Below, piece after piece: positions 1 to 9,233 of a stretch of 64,000 nt of DNA. Positions within the stretch are counted from its first letter, which is position 1. Each line of letters starts with the position of its first letter. The notes below the pieces were generated by a model. That model made no database searches, was not told the DNA's origin, and saw only the letters and a list, made by a program, of their open reading frames with translations. The DNA comes from Pseudomonas parafulva. Lineage in GTDB: Bacteria; Pseudomonadota; Gammaproteobacteria; Pseudomonadales; Pseudomonadaceae. The translations under genes were made by a program, and so were the position numbers. Where the stretch lies: the NCBI RefSeq assembly GCF_000800255.1, contig NZ_CP009747.1, positions 3,534,001 through 3,598,000 of the forward strand, given 5' to 3'.

Positions 1-848
<848 letters not shown>

Positions 849-1002
849 TCAGCATAGACGCGCTGCGGCAGAGCGCCACTTCACAGTTGCATCGCGTATT
901 TCAGCGAAGTGTGTTTACACACCACGAATTCGATCGGCCCATATGTTCGAGAACCGTACCGGCTGCTGCACTATGAAAACAGCCCCCAAAACTGCGACGT
1001 GA

Positions 1003-1482
1003 TCAATGTCGCTTGAGCAGACAGCCTTCGATAGGCACGTAGTGTGTCGCCTGCCTGATCAACGACAGAGCGGTCAGGCCCGGCGCGCCATAGACCTGAG
1101 TCTGCACACCGAAACGGCGCATCACCCGCTCCAGCAATTGGTCGAAATCGCCGTCGCCGGACGCCAGCACCACCAAATCGACTCGGCTGGCGGCTTCGTA
1201 CACGTCCAAGGTGATGCCCACGTCCCAGTCGCCCTTGGCCGAGCCATCGCTGCGCTGGATGTAGGGCTTGAGGCGCACCTCGAAACCCAGGTTGCGCAGG
1301 ATCTGCTGGAACTGCTGCTGCTTGCTGTCACCGCGGTCGATGGCATAGGCCAGCGCCTCGACGATTTCGCCCTGGGCGCTGACCTGCGACCACAGCGCGC
1401 TGTAGTCGAAGTGGCAGCCATGGGCTTGGCGCACGGTGTAGTAGAGGTTCTGGACGTCGGCGAACAGTGCGATCTTTTTCAA
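1003..1482 (-). CDS. NYN-domain (LabA/DUF88-like) putative ribonuclease
   Basis: A 159-aa protein with the NYN/PIN-like fold signature. It starts MKKIALFADVQNLYY, where the Asp of FADVQN is the usual first acidic residue. GDWDVGITLDVYE lies in the middle and VVLASGDGDFDQLL later, supplying the other conserved acidic residues expected to bind metal. The family contains putative single-strand RNases and the cyanobacterial regulator LabA. No partner or substrate can be read from the sequence. It is transcribed leftwards, just downstream of a DUF2076 gene that has its own terminator, so it is probably a separate transcription unit. The family call is good; the activity is inferred from the fold. 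Confidence 0.82.
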   Translation of the reverse strand: MKKIALFADVQNLYYTVRQAHGCHFDYSALWSQVSAQGEIVEALAYAIDRGDSKQQQFQQILRNLGFEVRLKPYIQRSDGSAKGDWDVGITLDVYEAASRVDLVVLASGDGDFDQLLERVMRRFGVQTQVYGAPGLTALSLIRQATHYVPIEGCLLKRH

Positions 1483-1537
1483 CTGGAAGCCGCTCCCGCT
1501 GCAATGCGCTCAATCGTGGCAGCGGCCTGGCGCCGCG

Positions 1538-1561
1538 AAAAAAGGGGCGCTGGGCGCCCCT
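1538..1561 (-). terminator. Intrinsic terminator of the DUF2076 gene
   Basis: Perfect 8-bp stem (AGGGGCGC at 1543-1550, GCGCCCCT at 1554-1561) with a 3-nt loop. On the minus strand it is followed by six T residues (1543 down to 1538). It lies 26 bp beyond the DUF2076 stop codon. Confidence 0.85.
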
Positions 1562-1587
1562 GGAATTCGCGACAGTATGCCTGAGGC

Positions 1588-2331
1588 TCAGACGAAGGTG
1601 TCGTCATCGTCGAAGAAGCCGCCGCCGCCGCTGTCGTAGTCGCTGTCCACGTAGCCGCCCTGATCCGTGTTCCAACTGCTGTCGTCGGCGACCTGGCGCT
1701 GGCTGTCCTGGTCGTTCCAGCCGCCGGTGTCGCTGGCCGGCGCCGGTTCGTCATGGATCACCTCGACCACCTCGTTGGGCTGCGAGTTGTGGTTGAACAG
1801 GCTGCTGATACCTTGCGCCAGCAGTACACCGCCCGCCACCCCGGCCGCCGTCTGCATGGCGCCGCCAAGGAAGCTGCTGGCGCCGCTGCGTGCCGGCGCC
1901 GCACCGAAGCCTTGCGCCTGGGCCTGGGCTTGCGGCGGCTGGGCGTAGGCTTGCGGGGCTGGTGCCGGGTCGCGCCAGCCACCGCCGGACGCGGGCGGTG
2001 CCACTGGCCGTTGCGGCTCGGGGGCGGGACTGCGCGGGCTGCTGCCGAAGAGACTGGAAAGGAAGCCACCACTGCTGCGCGACGCTTCCGGCGCCTGCTC
2101 GCGCGCCTGCTTGAGCTGGGCCTCGAGGTCCTTGACGCGGGCGTCGAGCTGCTTGAGCGCCGCCTCTTGCACCAGGATCGCCTGGGCCATGTAGTACGGC
2201 GCCGCCGGTTGCTGGCGCAGGTGTTCTTCGATACGCGCCTGGGCCTGCGCGTCGCGCGGCTGTTGCGGATCCTCGGCCTGCTTGATGCGGGTGAACAAGC
2301 CGTCGATCAGGGTTTGCTCTTCAGTGTTCAT
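1588..2331 (-). CDS. DUF2076 domain protein
   Basis: A 247-aa protein beginning MNTEEQTLIDGLFTRIKQAE, the conserved N-terminus of DUF2076. A coiled-coil-like stretch rich in Gln, Ala and Glu covers about residues 45-85, followed by Pro/Ala/Gln-rich low complexity. A Gly-rich hydrophobic segment (about 150-175) contains the recurring AAGVAGGVLLAQG core. The tail is Asp/Gly-rich and ends FFDDDDTFV. Members are annotated as putative periplasmic or membrane-associated proteins of unknown function. I see no catalytic motif. It is monocistronic, with a strong terminator just downstream. Confidence 0.8.
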   Translation of the reverse strand: MNTEEQTLIDGLFTRIKQAEDPQQPRDAQAQARIEEHLRQQPAAPYYMAQAILVQEAALKQLDARVKDLEAQLKQAREQAPEASRSSGGFLSSLFGSSPRSPAPEPQRPVAPPASGGGWRDPAPAPQAYAQPPQAQAQAQGFGAAPARSGASSFLGGAMQTAAGVAGGVLLAQGISSLFNHNSQPNEVVEVIHDEPAPASDTGGWNDQDSQRQVADDSSWNTDQGGYVDSDYDSGGGGFFDDDDTFV

Positions 2332-2481
2332 GGGCTACCTCGTGGGCCATGCGGAACATCGGACACCTGCAAAGATGGGGCGCGCAAGCGACGGATTCAA
2401 TCGCCGGAGCGATGAAAGTTTTTTCAGGCAGGCGCGGCTGGGCTAAAGTGACGCACCGCTTTTTTCCTGCGATCCGGACCG

Positions 2482-3138
2482 ATGAACCCGCTGACCATCC
2501 TGCGTGACTCCCTGTACTTCTTCCGCCGCCACTTCACCAGCATCGTGCAGCTGTGCCTGCCGCTGGTGGTGCTCGAAGCCCTGTTCACCCAGCTGCTCTA
2601 TCGCCAGATGGGCGACAGCGCCTCGCCGGCTTACGGCATGCTGGTCAGCCTGCTGTTCTACCCGCTGTACAGCGCCGCGCTGATCCTCTATCTGGACACC
2701 CGCAGCCAGGGCCTGGACACCCGCAAGCGTGATCTGTTCGCCCGCGCCGTGCAGCTGTGGCCAGCCCTGGCCCTGCTCATCCTGATCAGCTCGCTGCTGA
2801 TCATGGCGGGCCTGGCGCTGTTCGTGTTCCCCGGCATCTGGATCATGATCAACCTGGTGTTCGCCGAATACCTGCTGGTACTGCGCGGACTACCCGTGAT
2901 CGAGTCGATGCGCACCAGCGCACGCATGACCACCGGCCACTTCCTGCGCATCCTGATGTGCGTGCTGGCGGTACTGGCACCGCTGTGGCTGCTCGACGGC
3001 CTGCTGCTGATGGCCTTCCCCGAGCCGCAGCCTGGCGTGCAACTGGCGCTGGACAGCCTCAGCGGCTTCCTGCAGTTGTTCAGCAGCGTGGTGCTGTACC
3101 GGCTGTTCATGTTGCTGGAGGACAAGGCTCACGCGTGA
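2482..3138 (+). CDS. YciC-family (UPF0259-like) inner-membrane protein
   Basis: A 218-aa polytopic membrane protein. It begins MNPLTILRDSLYFFRRHF and has about five or six hydrophobic segments, near residues 20-40, 55-75, 92-120, 122-140, 155-178 and 190-210. This organisation and the N-terminal pattern match the YciC/UPF0259 family, whose role is unknown. The ATG follows an AT-poor leader without a strong ribosome-binding site. It stands alone, divergent from the DUF2076 gene. Confidence 0.75.
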   Translation: MNPLTILRDSLYFFRRHFTSIVQLCLPLVVLEALFTQLLYRQMGDSASPAYGMLVSLLFYPLYSAALILYLDTRSQGLDTRKRDLFARAVQLWPALALLILISSLLIMAGLALFVFPGIWIMINLVFAEYLLVLRGLPVIESMRTSARMTTGHFLRILMCVLAVLAPLWLLDGLLLMAFPEPQPGVQLALDSLSGFLQLFSSVVLYRLFMLLEDKAHA

Positions 3139-3244
3139 TTCATCGACGCTGTGCAGGTGGGGTACAGGTTGAAGCTTTTGACCCTGCCGCCTCGGCAAGC
3201 GGCCCTCTAGTCTGGGGCCTCTTCCCTACTCCGAGCCGCTCACC

Positions 3245-3628
3245 ATGCATTCAGACATTCTCGCCCTGTATGGCCGCTCTTTCCGCGCCCAGCTTTATCT
3301 CAACAGTGCGCGCAGCCTCAAGCCCCTGCGCCTGAGCCGCTCGGACGACAGCTTCAGTTGGACCGGCATCGCCGAAGATGACTGGTTGCAGGTCGGGAGC
3401 GATGGACACAGCCCCGCCATGGACTTCGTATTTCGCCACAGCAGCACCGACAGACTGTATTTCGACATCACCCTGCCGGGTCCACCACGCGACAGCACCG
3501 AGCACTGGCGCACCGCGTTCAACCTCAAGAACCTGTTCGACCGCCGTTACTACGCCGGAGGTCTGGCCCAGGCCGTGGCGGCGGGCGATGAGCGCACGGC
3601 GCTGATGTCGGTGGCGTACAGCTTCTAA
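3245..3628 (+). pseudogene. Small open frame fused to a TonB-dependent receptor C-terminal remnant
   Basis: Encodes 127 residues. The last ~45 (AFNLKNLFDRRYYAGGLAQ ... MSVAYSF) have the typical C-terminal strands of a TonB-dependent siderophore receptor: an NLFDR(R/D)YY motif and a closing aromatic -YSF. The first ~77 residues (from MHSDILALYGRSF) do not resemble a receptor barrel and I do not recognise them. A complete receptor needs about 700 residues, and no upstream remainder is visible. The simplest reading is a deletion scar that joined an unknown short gene to a receptor tail. Alternatively the N-terminal part is a real small protein with an acquired extension. Confidence 0.45.
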
Positions 3629-3653
3629 GTGAGGCGGCACGGCCCGCGCGGGT

Positions 3654-6182
3654 TCAGGGCTTCCTAGGCTTGGCCCGCGCGGTCGCCTCGGCGACCAGCG
3701 GGTCGTCCGGCCAGTAATGCTTGGGATAACGTCCTTTCAGATCCTTCTTCACCTCGGCATAGGTGGTGCGCCAGAAGCTGGCCAGGTCCTGGGTCACCTG
3801 CACGGGCCGGCGAGCCGGCGACAGCAAGTGCAACTTGACCTGCTGACGGCCCTGGGCGATGCGCGGCGTGTCGGCCAGGCCGAACAACTCCTGCAAGCGC
3901 ACGGCGAGAATCGGCGGCTGCTCGCCGTAGTCCAGGCGGATGTTCGACCCCGACGGCACGCACAGGTGCACCGGCGCCCACTCGTCGAGGCGCTGCGGCA
4001 AGGGCCAGGGCAGCAGGTTGCGCAGGAGGGACGAGAGGTCCAACTGAGCGAAGTGGCTCAGCCGTGAGACGTTGCCCAGGTAGGGTTGCAACCAGTCTTC
4101 GAGGCTCGCCAGCAAGGCGTCGTCGCCCAGGTCGGGCCATTGGCTGACCCCATCGTGTTGCAGATCCAACTGACGCAACAGTGCCACGCGGGCCTGCCAC
4201 TGGCGCAATTCGGGATTCCACGGCAACAACGCCAGTCCCTTGCGCCGCACCAGGCCGACCAGCGCCCGCGACCGGGCCTCGTCATCCAGACCCGGCAGCG
4301 CCTGGGTGGCCAGCACCAGCTCGCCGACCTTGCGCTGGCGCTCGGCGCGCAACACCTGCTCGCGTTCGTCCCATTCCAGCACATCGACCACCTCGACCTG
4401 CTCGGCGAGGATGTCCTCGAACAAGGCCGGATCGAGCTCGGCGGCCAGATAGATGCGCTCCTCGCGCTGGCCCTGACGGCTGCCCAGCTCGGCAATCACC
4501 AGCCAGGCGCACTTCATCAGCGCATCGACTTCAGCGAACAGCGCCGCGCGACCGTTGGCCAGCCGGTACTCGGCGCCCCCCTCGCGGCGCTGACGGGCGA
4601 TACGGTCCGGGTAAGCCAGCGCCAGCAGCGCACCGAGCCAACGCGGGTGGTCAGGGTCGGCGACCGTATTGGCCGCCTTGCCGCGCAGCAGTGCACGGTA
4701 TTGTCGAGCCAATTGGCGGACCCGCTGCACGGCGCCGCGACTGCCACGCTCGGCCGCCTGCACGCCGCTGACCAGCGTCAGGCGCGTGTGCAGGTCGGCG
4801 CCAGCGCCGCGCTGGATATCGCGCTCGCCCAGCAGTGCGGCCACCTCGCAGGCCATGTCGGCCAGCCCCAGTTGCTGCCCGCGCAGCAGCAGGTGGGCGA
4901 TGCGCGGATGGGCCGGCAACTCGGCCATGGCCTGGCCGTGGGCGCCGAGCGCCTCGCGGCTGCCGGGCTTGAAGGCACCGAGCCGCCCCAGCAGGTCCTG
5001 GGCCTGGGCATAGGCCGCACTCGGGGGCTGGTCGAGCCAGCGCAGTTGCTCAGGTGCCACGCCCCAGCGGGCCAGTTGCAGGGCCAGCCCGGCCAGATCG
5101 GCCTGCACTATTTCCGCGCTGCCGTGCGCAGCCAACTGCTCATGCTGCGCTTCGGACCACAGGCGATAGCACACCCCGGGCTCCAGACGGCCGGCGCGAC
5201 CGGCACGTTGCGTGGCGCTGGCGCGGGAAATGCGCTGGGTGTCCAGGCGGGTCATGCCGCTGCCCGGATCGAAACGCGGCACCCGAGCAAGTCCTGCGTC
5301 GATCACCACGCGCACGCCGTCGATGGTCAGGCTGGTCTCGGCAATGTTGGTGGCCAGCACCACCTTGCGCTGGCCCGTCGGCGGAGGATCGATGGCGGCG
5401 CGCTGGGCGTCGAGGTCCAGCTCGCCGTGCAGCGGACACAGCAGGATGTCGCGACGCTCGCCGAGCGCCGCCTGCAATGCCTGATGCACGCGCCGGATCT
5501 CAGCCTGACCGGGCAGGAACACCAGCAGGCTGCCGGGCTGCTCGGCCAGCGCCTGCTGTACGCAATCGACAATGCGCGACTCGACGAACTCGCCCAACTG
5601 CCACGGCCTGCCCCAGCGGATATCCACCGGGTACATGCGCCCTTCGCTGCTCACCACCGGCGCGTCGTCGAGCAGGCGCGACAAACGCTCGCCTTCGAGC
5701 GTCGCCGACATCAGCAGGATCTTCAGCGGCGGATCGTCGCGCAGCAGCTCGCGGCCGTTGAGGCTCAGCGCCAGGGCCAGGTCGGCATCCAGGCTGCGTT
5801 CGTGAAACTCATCGAAGATCAACAGCCCCACCCCCTCCAGCGCCGGATCGGCCTGCAGGCGACGGGTGAGGATGCCTTCGGTGACCACCTCGATACGGGT
5901 AGTGGGCCCGACCTTGCTGTCCAGGCGGATGCGATAACCCACCGTCTCGCCGACCCGCTCCCCCAGCTCACTGGCCAACCGCTCAGCCGCCGCCCGCGCC
6001 GCCAGGCGGCGCGGTTCGAGCATGACGATGCGCTGTCCGGCCAGCCACGGTTCATTCAACAGCGCCAGCGGCACGCGGGTGGTCTTGCCCGCGCCTGGCG
6101 GTGCTTGCAGCACTACCTCGTCGCGCGCTTGAAGGGCTTTGAGAAGGGCCGGCAAGGCGGCATCGATTGGCAGCGGTGGCAT
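3654..6182 (-). CDS. hrpB: ATP-dependent RNA helicase HrpB (DExH type; unrelated to the T3SS hrpB)
   Basis: An 842-aa SF2 helicase of the DEAH/RHA group, the normal length for bacterial HrpB. Visible motifs are Walker A PPGAGKTTR near residue 30, motif II DEFHERS, motif III SATLEG and motif VI with QRAGRAGR. The C-terminal HrpB-specific domain follows. An ATG exists 19 codons upstream, but the start at 6182 (MPPLPIDAALPALL) has a GGGAG ribosome-binding site and gives family length. It reads leftwards, away from the T3SS, and marks the conserved left flank of the island. Its precise RNA substrate is not established. Confidence 0.92.
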   Translation of the reverse strand: MPPLPIDAALPALLKALQARDEVVLQAPPGAGKTTRVPLALLNEPWLAGQRIVMLEPRRLAARAAAERLASELGERVGETVGYRIRLDSKVGPTTRIEVVTEGILTRRLQADPALEGVGLLIFDEFHERSLDADLALALSLNGRELLRDDPPLKILLMSATLEGERLSRLLDDAPVVSSEGRMYPVDIRWGRPWQLGEFVESRIVDCVQQALAEQPGSLLVFLPGQAEIRRVHQALQAALGERRDILLCPLHGELDLDAQRAAIDPPPTGQRKVVLATNIAETSLTIDGVRVVIDAGLARVPRFDPGSGMTRLDTQRISRASATQRAGRAGRLEPGVCYRLWSEAQHEQLAAHGSAEIVQADLAGLALQLARWGVAPEQLRWLDQPPSAAYAQAQDLLGRLGAFKPGSREALGAHGQAMAELPAHPRIAHLLLRGQQLGLADMACEVAALLGERDIQRGAGADLHTRLTLVSGVQAAERGSRGAVQRVRQLARQYRALLRGKAANTVADPDHPRWLGALLALAYPDRIARQRREGGAEYRLANGRAALFAEVDALMKCAWLVIAELGSRQGQREERIYLAAELDPALFEDILAEQVEVVDVLEWDEREQVLRAERQRKVGELVLATQALPGLDDEARSRALVGLVRRKGLALLPWNPELRQWQARVALLRQLDLQHDGVSQWPDLGDDALLASLEDWLQPYLGNVSRLSHFAQLDLSSLLRNLLPWPLPQRLDEWAPVHLCVPSGSNIRLDYGEQPPILAVRLQELFGLADTPRIAQGRQQVKLHLLSPARRPVQVTQDLASFWRTTYAEVKKDLKGRYPKHYWPDDPLVAEATARAKPRKP

Positions 6183-6594
6183 AAGGTCTCCCGAACAAGC
6201 GCAGGAGTATATCGAATCGACAGAGGGCATTTGCTTCATTGAAAGTGACCAACGGTCATGTACTCGGCAAGCGGCGCAGTCACATAAGTGACCAATCAGT
6301 CAAGATATGGTCAACTGGTTTTTATTCCTTGCTATTTCAATGACCTAGCTCGAACGACGGTGCAAATGCGAAAAAAACGTCAGTTTTTCGTGAAAGCCAT
6401 GTGCTGCACCGTTTAGCTGAAACGTTGAACTTCTGCGCTAGAGCCCATGAACTTTTTTTCATGCAAATCTCTAAGCCTGCGTAGCAAGCCGGGATGGGTC
6501 TGAAGTTCGGTCATGCCGCGGCGCGGGAGTTTTCCACGTGCCTTGATCGAGAATCTACCGACCTCCGATGAGAACAAGAATGGAGTCGTCAGTG
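6183..6594. other. AT-rich intergenic region between helicase hrpB and the T3SS activator
   Basis: About 410 bp without a supported gene, clearly richer in A+T than its surroundings, with several A and T runs near 6370-6400 and 6450-6460. It must hold the promoters of both divergent genes. A perfect short palindrome lies at 6246-6258, with related TGACC/GGTCA half-sites at 6290-6320. No hrp box and no -24/-12 element is evident. This is a plausible left border of the T3SS island. Confidence 0.5.
6246..6258. promoter_or_regulatory. Candidate operator palindrome TGACC-AAC-GGTCA
   Basis: Perfect 5-bp inverted repeat with a 3-nt centre. A degenerate copy (TGACCAATCAGTCA) begins near 6290 and a further GGTCA half-site follows at about 6310. 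It lies 64 bp upstream of the hrpB helicase start and about 340 bp before the T3SS activator. The binding protein is unknown. Confidence 0.3.
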
Positions 6595-7521
6595 ATGCCG
6601 AAGCTGCTTTGCGCTGCACTTTCCACGACCTATAAAGAGGATGCACTGAACCTTGAGGCCTTTGCCCAAAGCGTCGCCCCGCTGATGGTCGACGTGCTGT
6701 TACGCGGGGAAACCGGGACGGGCAAGGACACGCTGGCGGAGAAGATCCACCGCATGTCCGGGCGCTCCGGCAAGTTCGTCGCCATCAACTGCGCCGCCAT
6801 TCCCGAGAGCCTGGCCGAGAGCCAACTGTTCGGGGCCAACTCCGGCGCATTCACCGGTGCCAGCCAGAGCCGCGCGGGGTTCGTCGAGGCGGCGCATAAC
6901 GGCACGCTGTACCTGGACGAAGTCGACAGCATGCCTCTGGCGCTGCAAGCCAAGCTGCTGCGGGTGCTGGAATCGCGGACCGTCCAACGGCTGGGTTCGA
7001 CCCAGAGCATTCCAGTGAACATGCGGGTGATCGCGTCGGCCCAGTGCCCGCTGGCCGAGATGGTCGAACGCGGAGAATTTCGCCGTGACCTGTACTTCCG
7101 GCTGAACATCGTCAGCCTCAAGCTACCGCCGCTGCGCAGCCGTCGGGAACGCATCGTGCCGCTGTTCCTGTCGCTGGTGAAGCGCGAAGCCGCCGCCCTG
7201 GACCGGCCCTACCTGGCCCCCTCGCCGGGGTTGCTGTCACACCTGGTCGGCCACGCCTGGCCGGGCAACATCCGCGAACTGCAATCGGCTGCCAAGCGCT
7301 ACGTGCTCGGCCTGCCGCCGCTGCCGCGCGCTGAACTGGCGGAGCGTTGCAGCAGCGCCACGCTCAACCTGAAAGAGCAGTTGCAGCAGTTCGAGAAAGT
7401 GCTCATCGAAGACTGCATGCGCCGTCACCACCGCCATATCGACACCGTCATCGCCGAGCTGGGCATCGCCCGGCGCACGCTCTACTACCGGATGAAGTGC
7501 CTGGAAATTTCGACGAATTGA
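6595..7521 (+). CDS. hrpS: HrpS/RspR-like sigma-54 enhancer-binding protein, T3SS master activator
   Basis: AAA+ activator of RNA polymerase-sigma-54. It has no N-terminal receiver domain, as in HrpR/HrpS. Visible are Walker A GETGTGKD, the sigma-54 contact loop GAFTGA, Walker B LYLDEVD, the arginine-finger region FRRDLYFRLN, and a C-terminal Fis-type helix-turn-helix (IAELGIARRTLYYR). The start at 6595 has GGAG nine bases upstream and gives 308 aa (P. syringae HrpS is about 302). In-frame ATGs at 6568 and 6580 have weaker sites. Only one such protein is encoded here, whereas P. syringae uses an HrpR-HrpS pair. Its expected target is the hrpL promoter at 28085-28100. It lies directly upstream of hrpA but that gene has its own hrp box. 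Confidence 0.9.
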   Translation: MPKLLCAALSTTYKEDALNLEAFAQSVAPLMVDVLLRGETGTGKDTLAEKIHRMSGRSGKFVAINCAAIPESLAESQLFGANSGAFTGASQSRAGFVEAAHNGTLYLDEVDSMPLALQAKLLRVLESRTVQRLGSTQSIPVNMRVIASAQCPLAEMVERGEFRRDLYFRLNIVSLKLPPLRSRRERIVPLFLSLVKREAAALDRPYLAPSPGLLSHLVGHAWPGNIRELQSAAKRYVLGLPPLPRAELAERCSSATLNLKEQLQQFEKVLIEDCMRRHHRHIDTVIAELGIARRTLYYRMKCLEISTN

Positions 7522-7532
7522 GTGACCGGCGT

Positions 7533-7561
7533 GGAACCGTTTGTAGCTGAACGGCCACCCA
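7533..7561 (+). promoter_or_regulatory. hrp box (HrpL-dependent promoter) of the hrpA operon
   Basis: GGAACC at 7533-7538, 16-nt spacer, CCACCCA at 7555-7561: a full match to GGAACC-N15/16-CCACNNA. The next start codon, hrpA, is 54 bp downstream. Confidence 0.93.
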
Positions 7562-7615
7562 GGTTTCGAGACAGTCACACGCGTCTCGCCATTCAACCGA
7601 TCCGGAGACACGACT

Positions 7616-7825
7616 ATGAGTTTTGGTGGAGCTTCTCTTGCGGCCTCCATGGCGGCCATGCAGCAGATGGATGCGACCTCGGCCGCGATGACGACCATGA
7701 AATCCCAATTCGACCAGCAGAAGCTGGTCGCCGACACCATGAACGCCATCTCGGCCGAGTCCATGGACAGCGCCACCAAGGCCATCACGGCCATGGGGGA
7801 GGCGTCCAAGAACATACGCTTCTGA
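7616..7825 (+). CDS. hrpA: HrpA-like T3SS pilin/needle subunit
   Basis: A 69-aa protein with a GGAG ribosome-binding site, first after the hrp box and directly downstream of the hrpS-like gene, exactly where P. syringae has hrpA. It is Met-, Ala- and Ser-rich, without Cys, and predicted largely helical. Its C-terminal half (KLVADTMNAISAES ... EASKNIRF) resembles the C-terminal helix of HrpA pilins, which polymerises into the extracellular pilus. It is shorter than P. syringae HrpA (about 110 aa), mostly at the N-terminal side. The assignment rests on position, composition and this C-terminal resemblance. Confidence 0.75.
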   Translation: MSFGGASLAASMAAMQQMDATSAAMTTMKSQFDQQKLVADTMNAISAESMDSATKAITAMGEASKNIRF

Positions 7826-7883
7826 CGACCCGCTTCAAACCCCGCTGCGGCGGGGTCTCTTCGAGCGCGATGAGATCAGACCC

Positions 7884-8801
7884 ATGCCTATCGATCGGCT
7901 GAACAGCCTTCGCCCCCCTGCTGCCCTGCAGCCTGACGCCCACACGCCGCGCCGCGACGCGATCACCCAGCGCGTGGCCGATGCGCTGACCGAGCACGTC
8001 ACCCGCCATGCCGGCAGCGGCCGACTGAAGGAGTCGCTGCTGCGCTGGGGCGCCGAACACACTGGCGCAGGCGGGCGCTCGCCTTTGGCCTGGCAACCGC
8101 CCCAGCAGGACCTGGCGCTGCCCACGCAAAGTCCGCTGAACCTGGTCCTCACGGACATCCTGGAAGAAATCAACGGCGGTACCGGCCAGAACCTGGAAGT
8201 GGACATCGACGACGCCTATTGCGATGAAGACCTGCTCGGCGACCTGGCGCAGATGCTCGCCCCGCGCAGGCCGCCGCTGGGTGACAACGACATTGGCAAC
8301 CAGAGCGATTTCGGCAGCGCCAACAACCCGTTCTGCGGCGCCCTGTTCAGCGCCTGGGAGAGCGGCGGTGCGCTGGACCGCAGCCGCGCGAGTCTGCGCT
8401 TGCTGCTCAGGCTCATCGCCTTGCTGGGTCGACGCAAGCTGCTGGTGCTGCTGGACCGCGACGACCGTACCGGCCAGGCGCACTACGCCTCGGACGATCA
8501 GGACCTGCTGTTCGAAGTCGCAGGCTTCATGGATCAACACCCGCAACGCTACCCGTCGCCTGCCGCCGCCGACGGACACGCCGGCACCTGGACCGAGCGC
8601 ATCGCCCTGGGCACGCCGCTGCAGGATCGCGAAGTCCGGCTGTTCCAGTTGGCGTTGGAGCAACTGGACCTGGCACTGGCCCGCCTCGCCGGGCAGGCCC
8701 CACTGGCGCGCCGCCGCGTCAGACGCAGCCGCGAGGCCGTCGAATTCCATCTGAGCGTGACCGGCAGTGCCCGCAACGTGCTGCGGCTGATGTGCGCCTG
8801 A
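7884..8801 (+). CDS. Unknown 305-aa protein in the hrpZ position of the T3SS operon
   Basis: It begins MPIDRLNSLRPPAALQP and lies between hrpA and hrpB, where P. syringae encodes the harpin HrpZ. The sequence is not harpin-like: it contains three Cys, is not strongly Gly-rich and has no obvious repeats. It shows an acidic segment (about 108-125), a hydrophobic Leu-rich helix (about 172-192, with LRLLLRLIALLG) and a basic helix near the end (RRRVRRSR). Position behind the hrpA hrp box predicts HrpL control and suggests a secreted component, translocator or exported regulator. That is inference from context only; I do not recognise the family. Confidence 0.7.
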   Translation: MPIDRLNSLRPPAALQPDAHTPRRDAITQRVADALTEHVTRHAGSGRLKESLLRWGAEHTGAGGRSPLAWQPPQQDLALPTQSPLNLVLTDILEEINGGTGQNLEVDIDDAYCDEDLLGDLAQMLAPRRPPLGDNDIGNQSDFGSANNPFCGALFSAWESGGALDRSRASLRLLLRLIALLGRRKLLVLLDRDDRTGQAHYASDDQDLLFEVAGFMDQHPQRYPSPAAADGHAGTWTERIALGTPLQDREVRLFQLALEQLDLALARLAGQAPLARRRVRRSREAVEFHLSVTGSARNVLRLMCA

Positions 8802-8847
8802 ACGGCCGCGCCCTTTTCGCTACGCCCCAACCCGATTGGAGACACCC

Positions 8848-9219
8848 ATGGAAATCCAAGCCGTCGATACCCAGCAACTGGCCGCCACCAGCAAGACCGG
8901 CGCCAAGCCGCAGGCCAGCGCCGAGACCAGTGATGTCAGTTGGTTCAGTGCGCAGATGCGCGAGAAGCCGCCCGCGCCAGACAACCCGAACAACGTCGCA
9001 GCCCGCATCATCGACTCGTTGTCCAGCCGCTCCGGCGAACTGCAGCGTCTGGACGAGCGCGCCAACCGTGATCTGGTCAAGGCCATCCGCACCGCCGACC
9101 CGCAGGACATGCTGCAGTCGAACCGCTCGTTGTCGTCGTTCCATCTGGAAAGCCTGATGACCGCCAAGCTGGTCAGCAAGGGCTCCCAGGCCATCGAGAA
9201 ACTCACCAACCTCCAGTGA
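8848..9219 (+). CDS. hrpB: T3SS inner-rod protein HrpB (SctI)
   Basis: A 123-aa protein from the ATG at 8848, which has GGAGA ten bases upstream; an in-frame TTG at 8836 is less likely. The N-terminal half is polar and variable. The C-terminal ~60 residues are helical and end LVSKGSQAIEKLTNLQ, the pattern of HrpB/SctI rod proteins (family ~120 aa), which line the channel inside the HrcJ ring. It lies immediately before hrcJ, as in other Hrp1 clusters. The symbol is shared by chance with the helicase gene at 3654-6182. Confidence 0.8.
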   Translation: MEIQAVDTQQLAATSKTGAKPQASAETSDVSWFSAQMREKPPAPDNPNNVAARIIDSLSSRSGELQRLDERANRDLVKAIRTADPQDMLQSNRSLSSFHLESLMTAKLVSKGSQAIEKLTNLQ

Positions 9220-9233
9220 AGGAATTGCCGGCC

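Noticed and set aside
4086..6242. 718-codon open frame antisense to helicase hrpB
   Set aside because: A high-GC shadow frame; the leftward helicase has all expected motifs and normal length.
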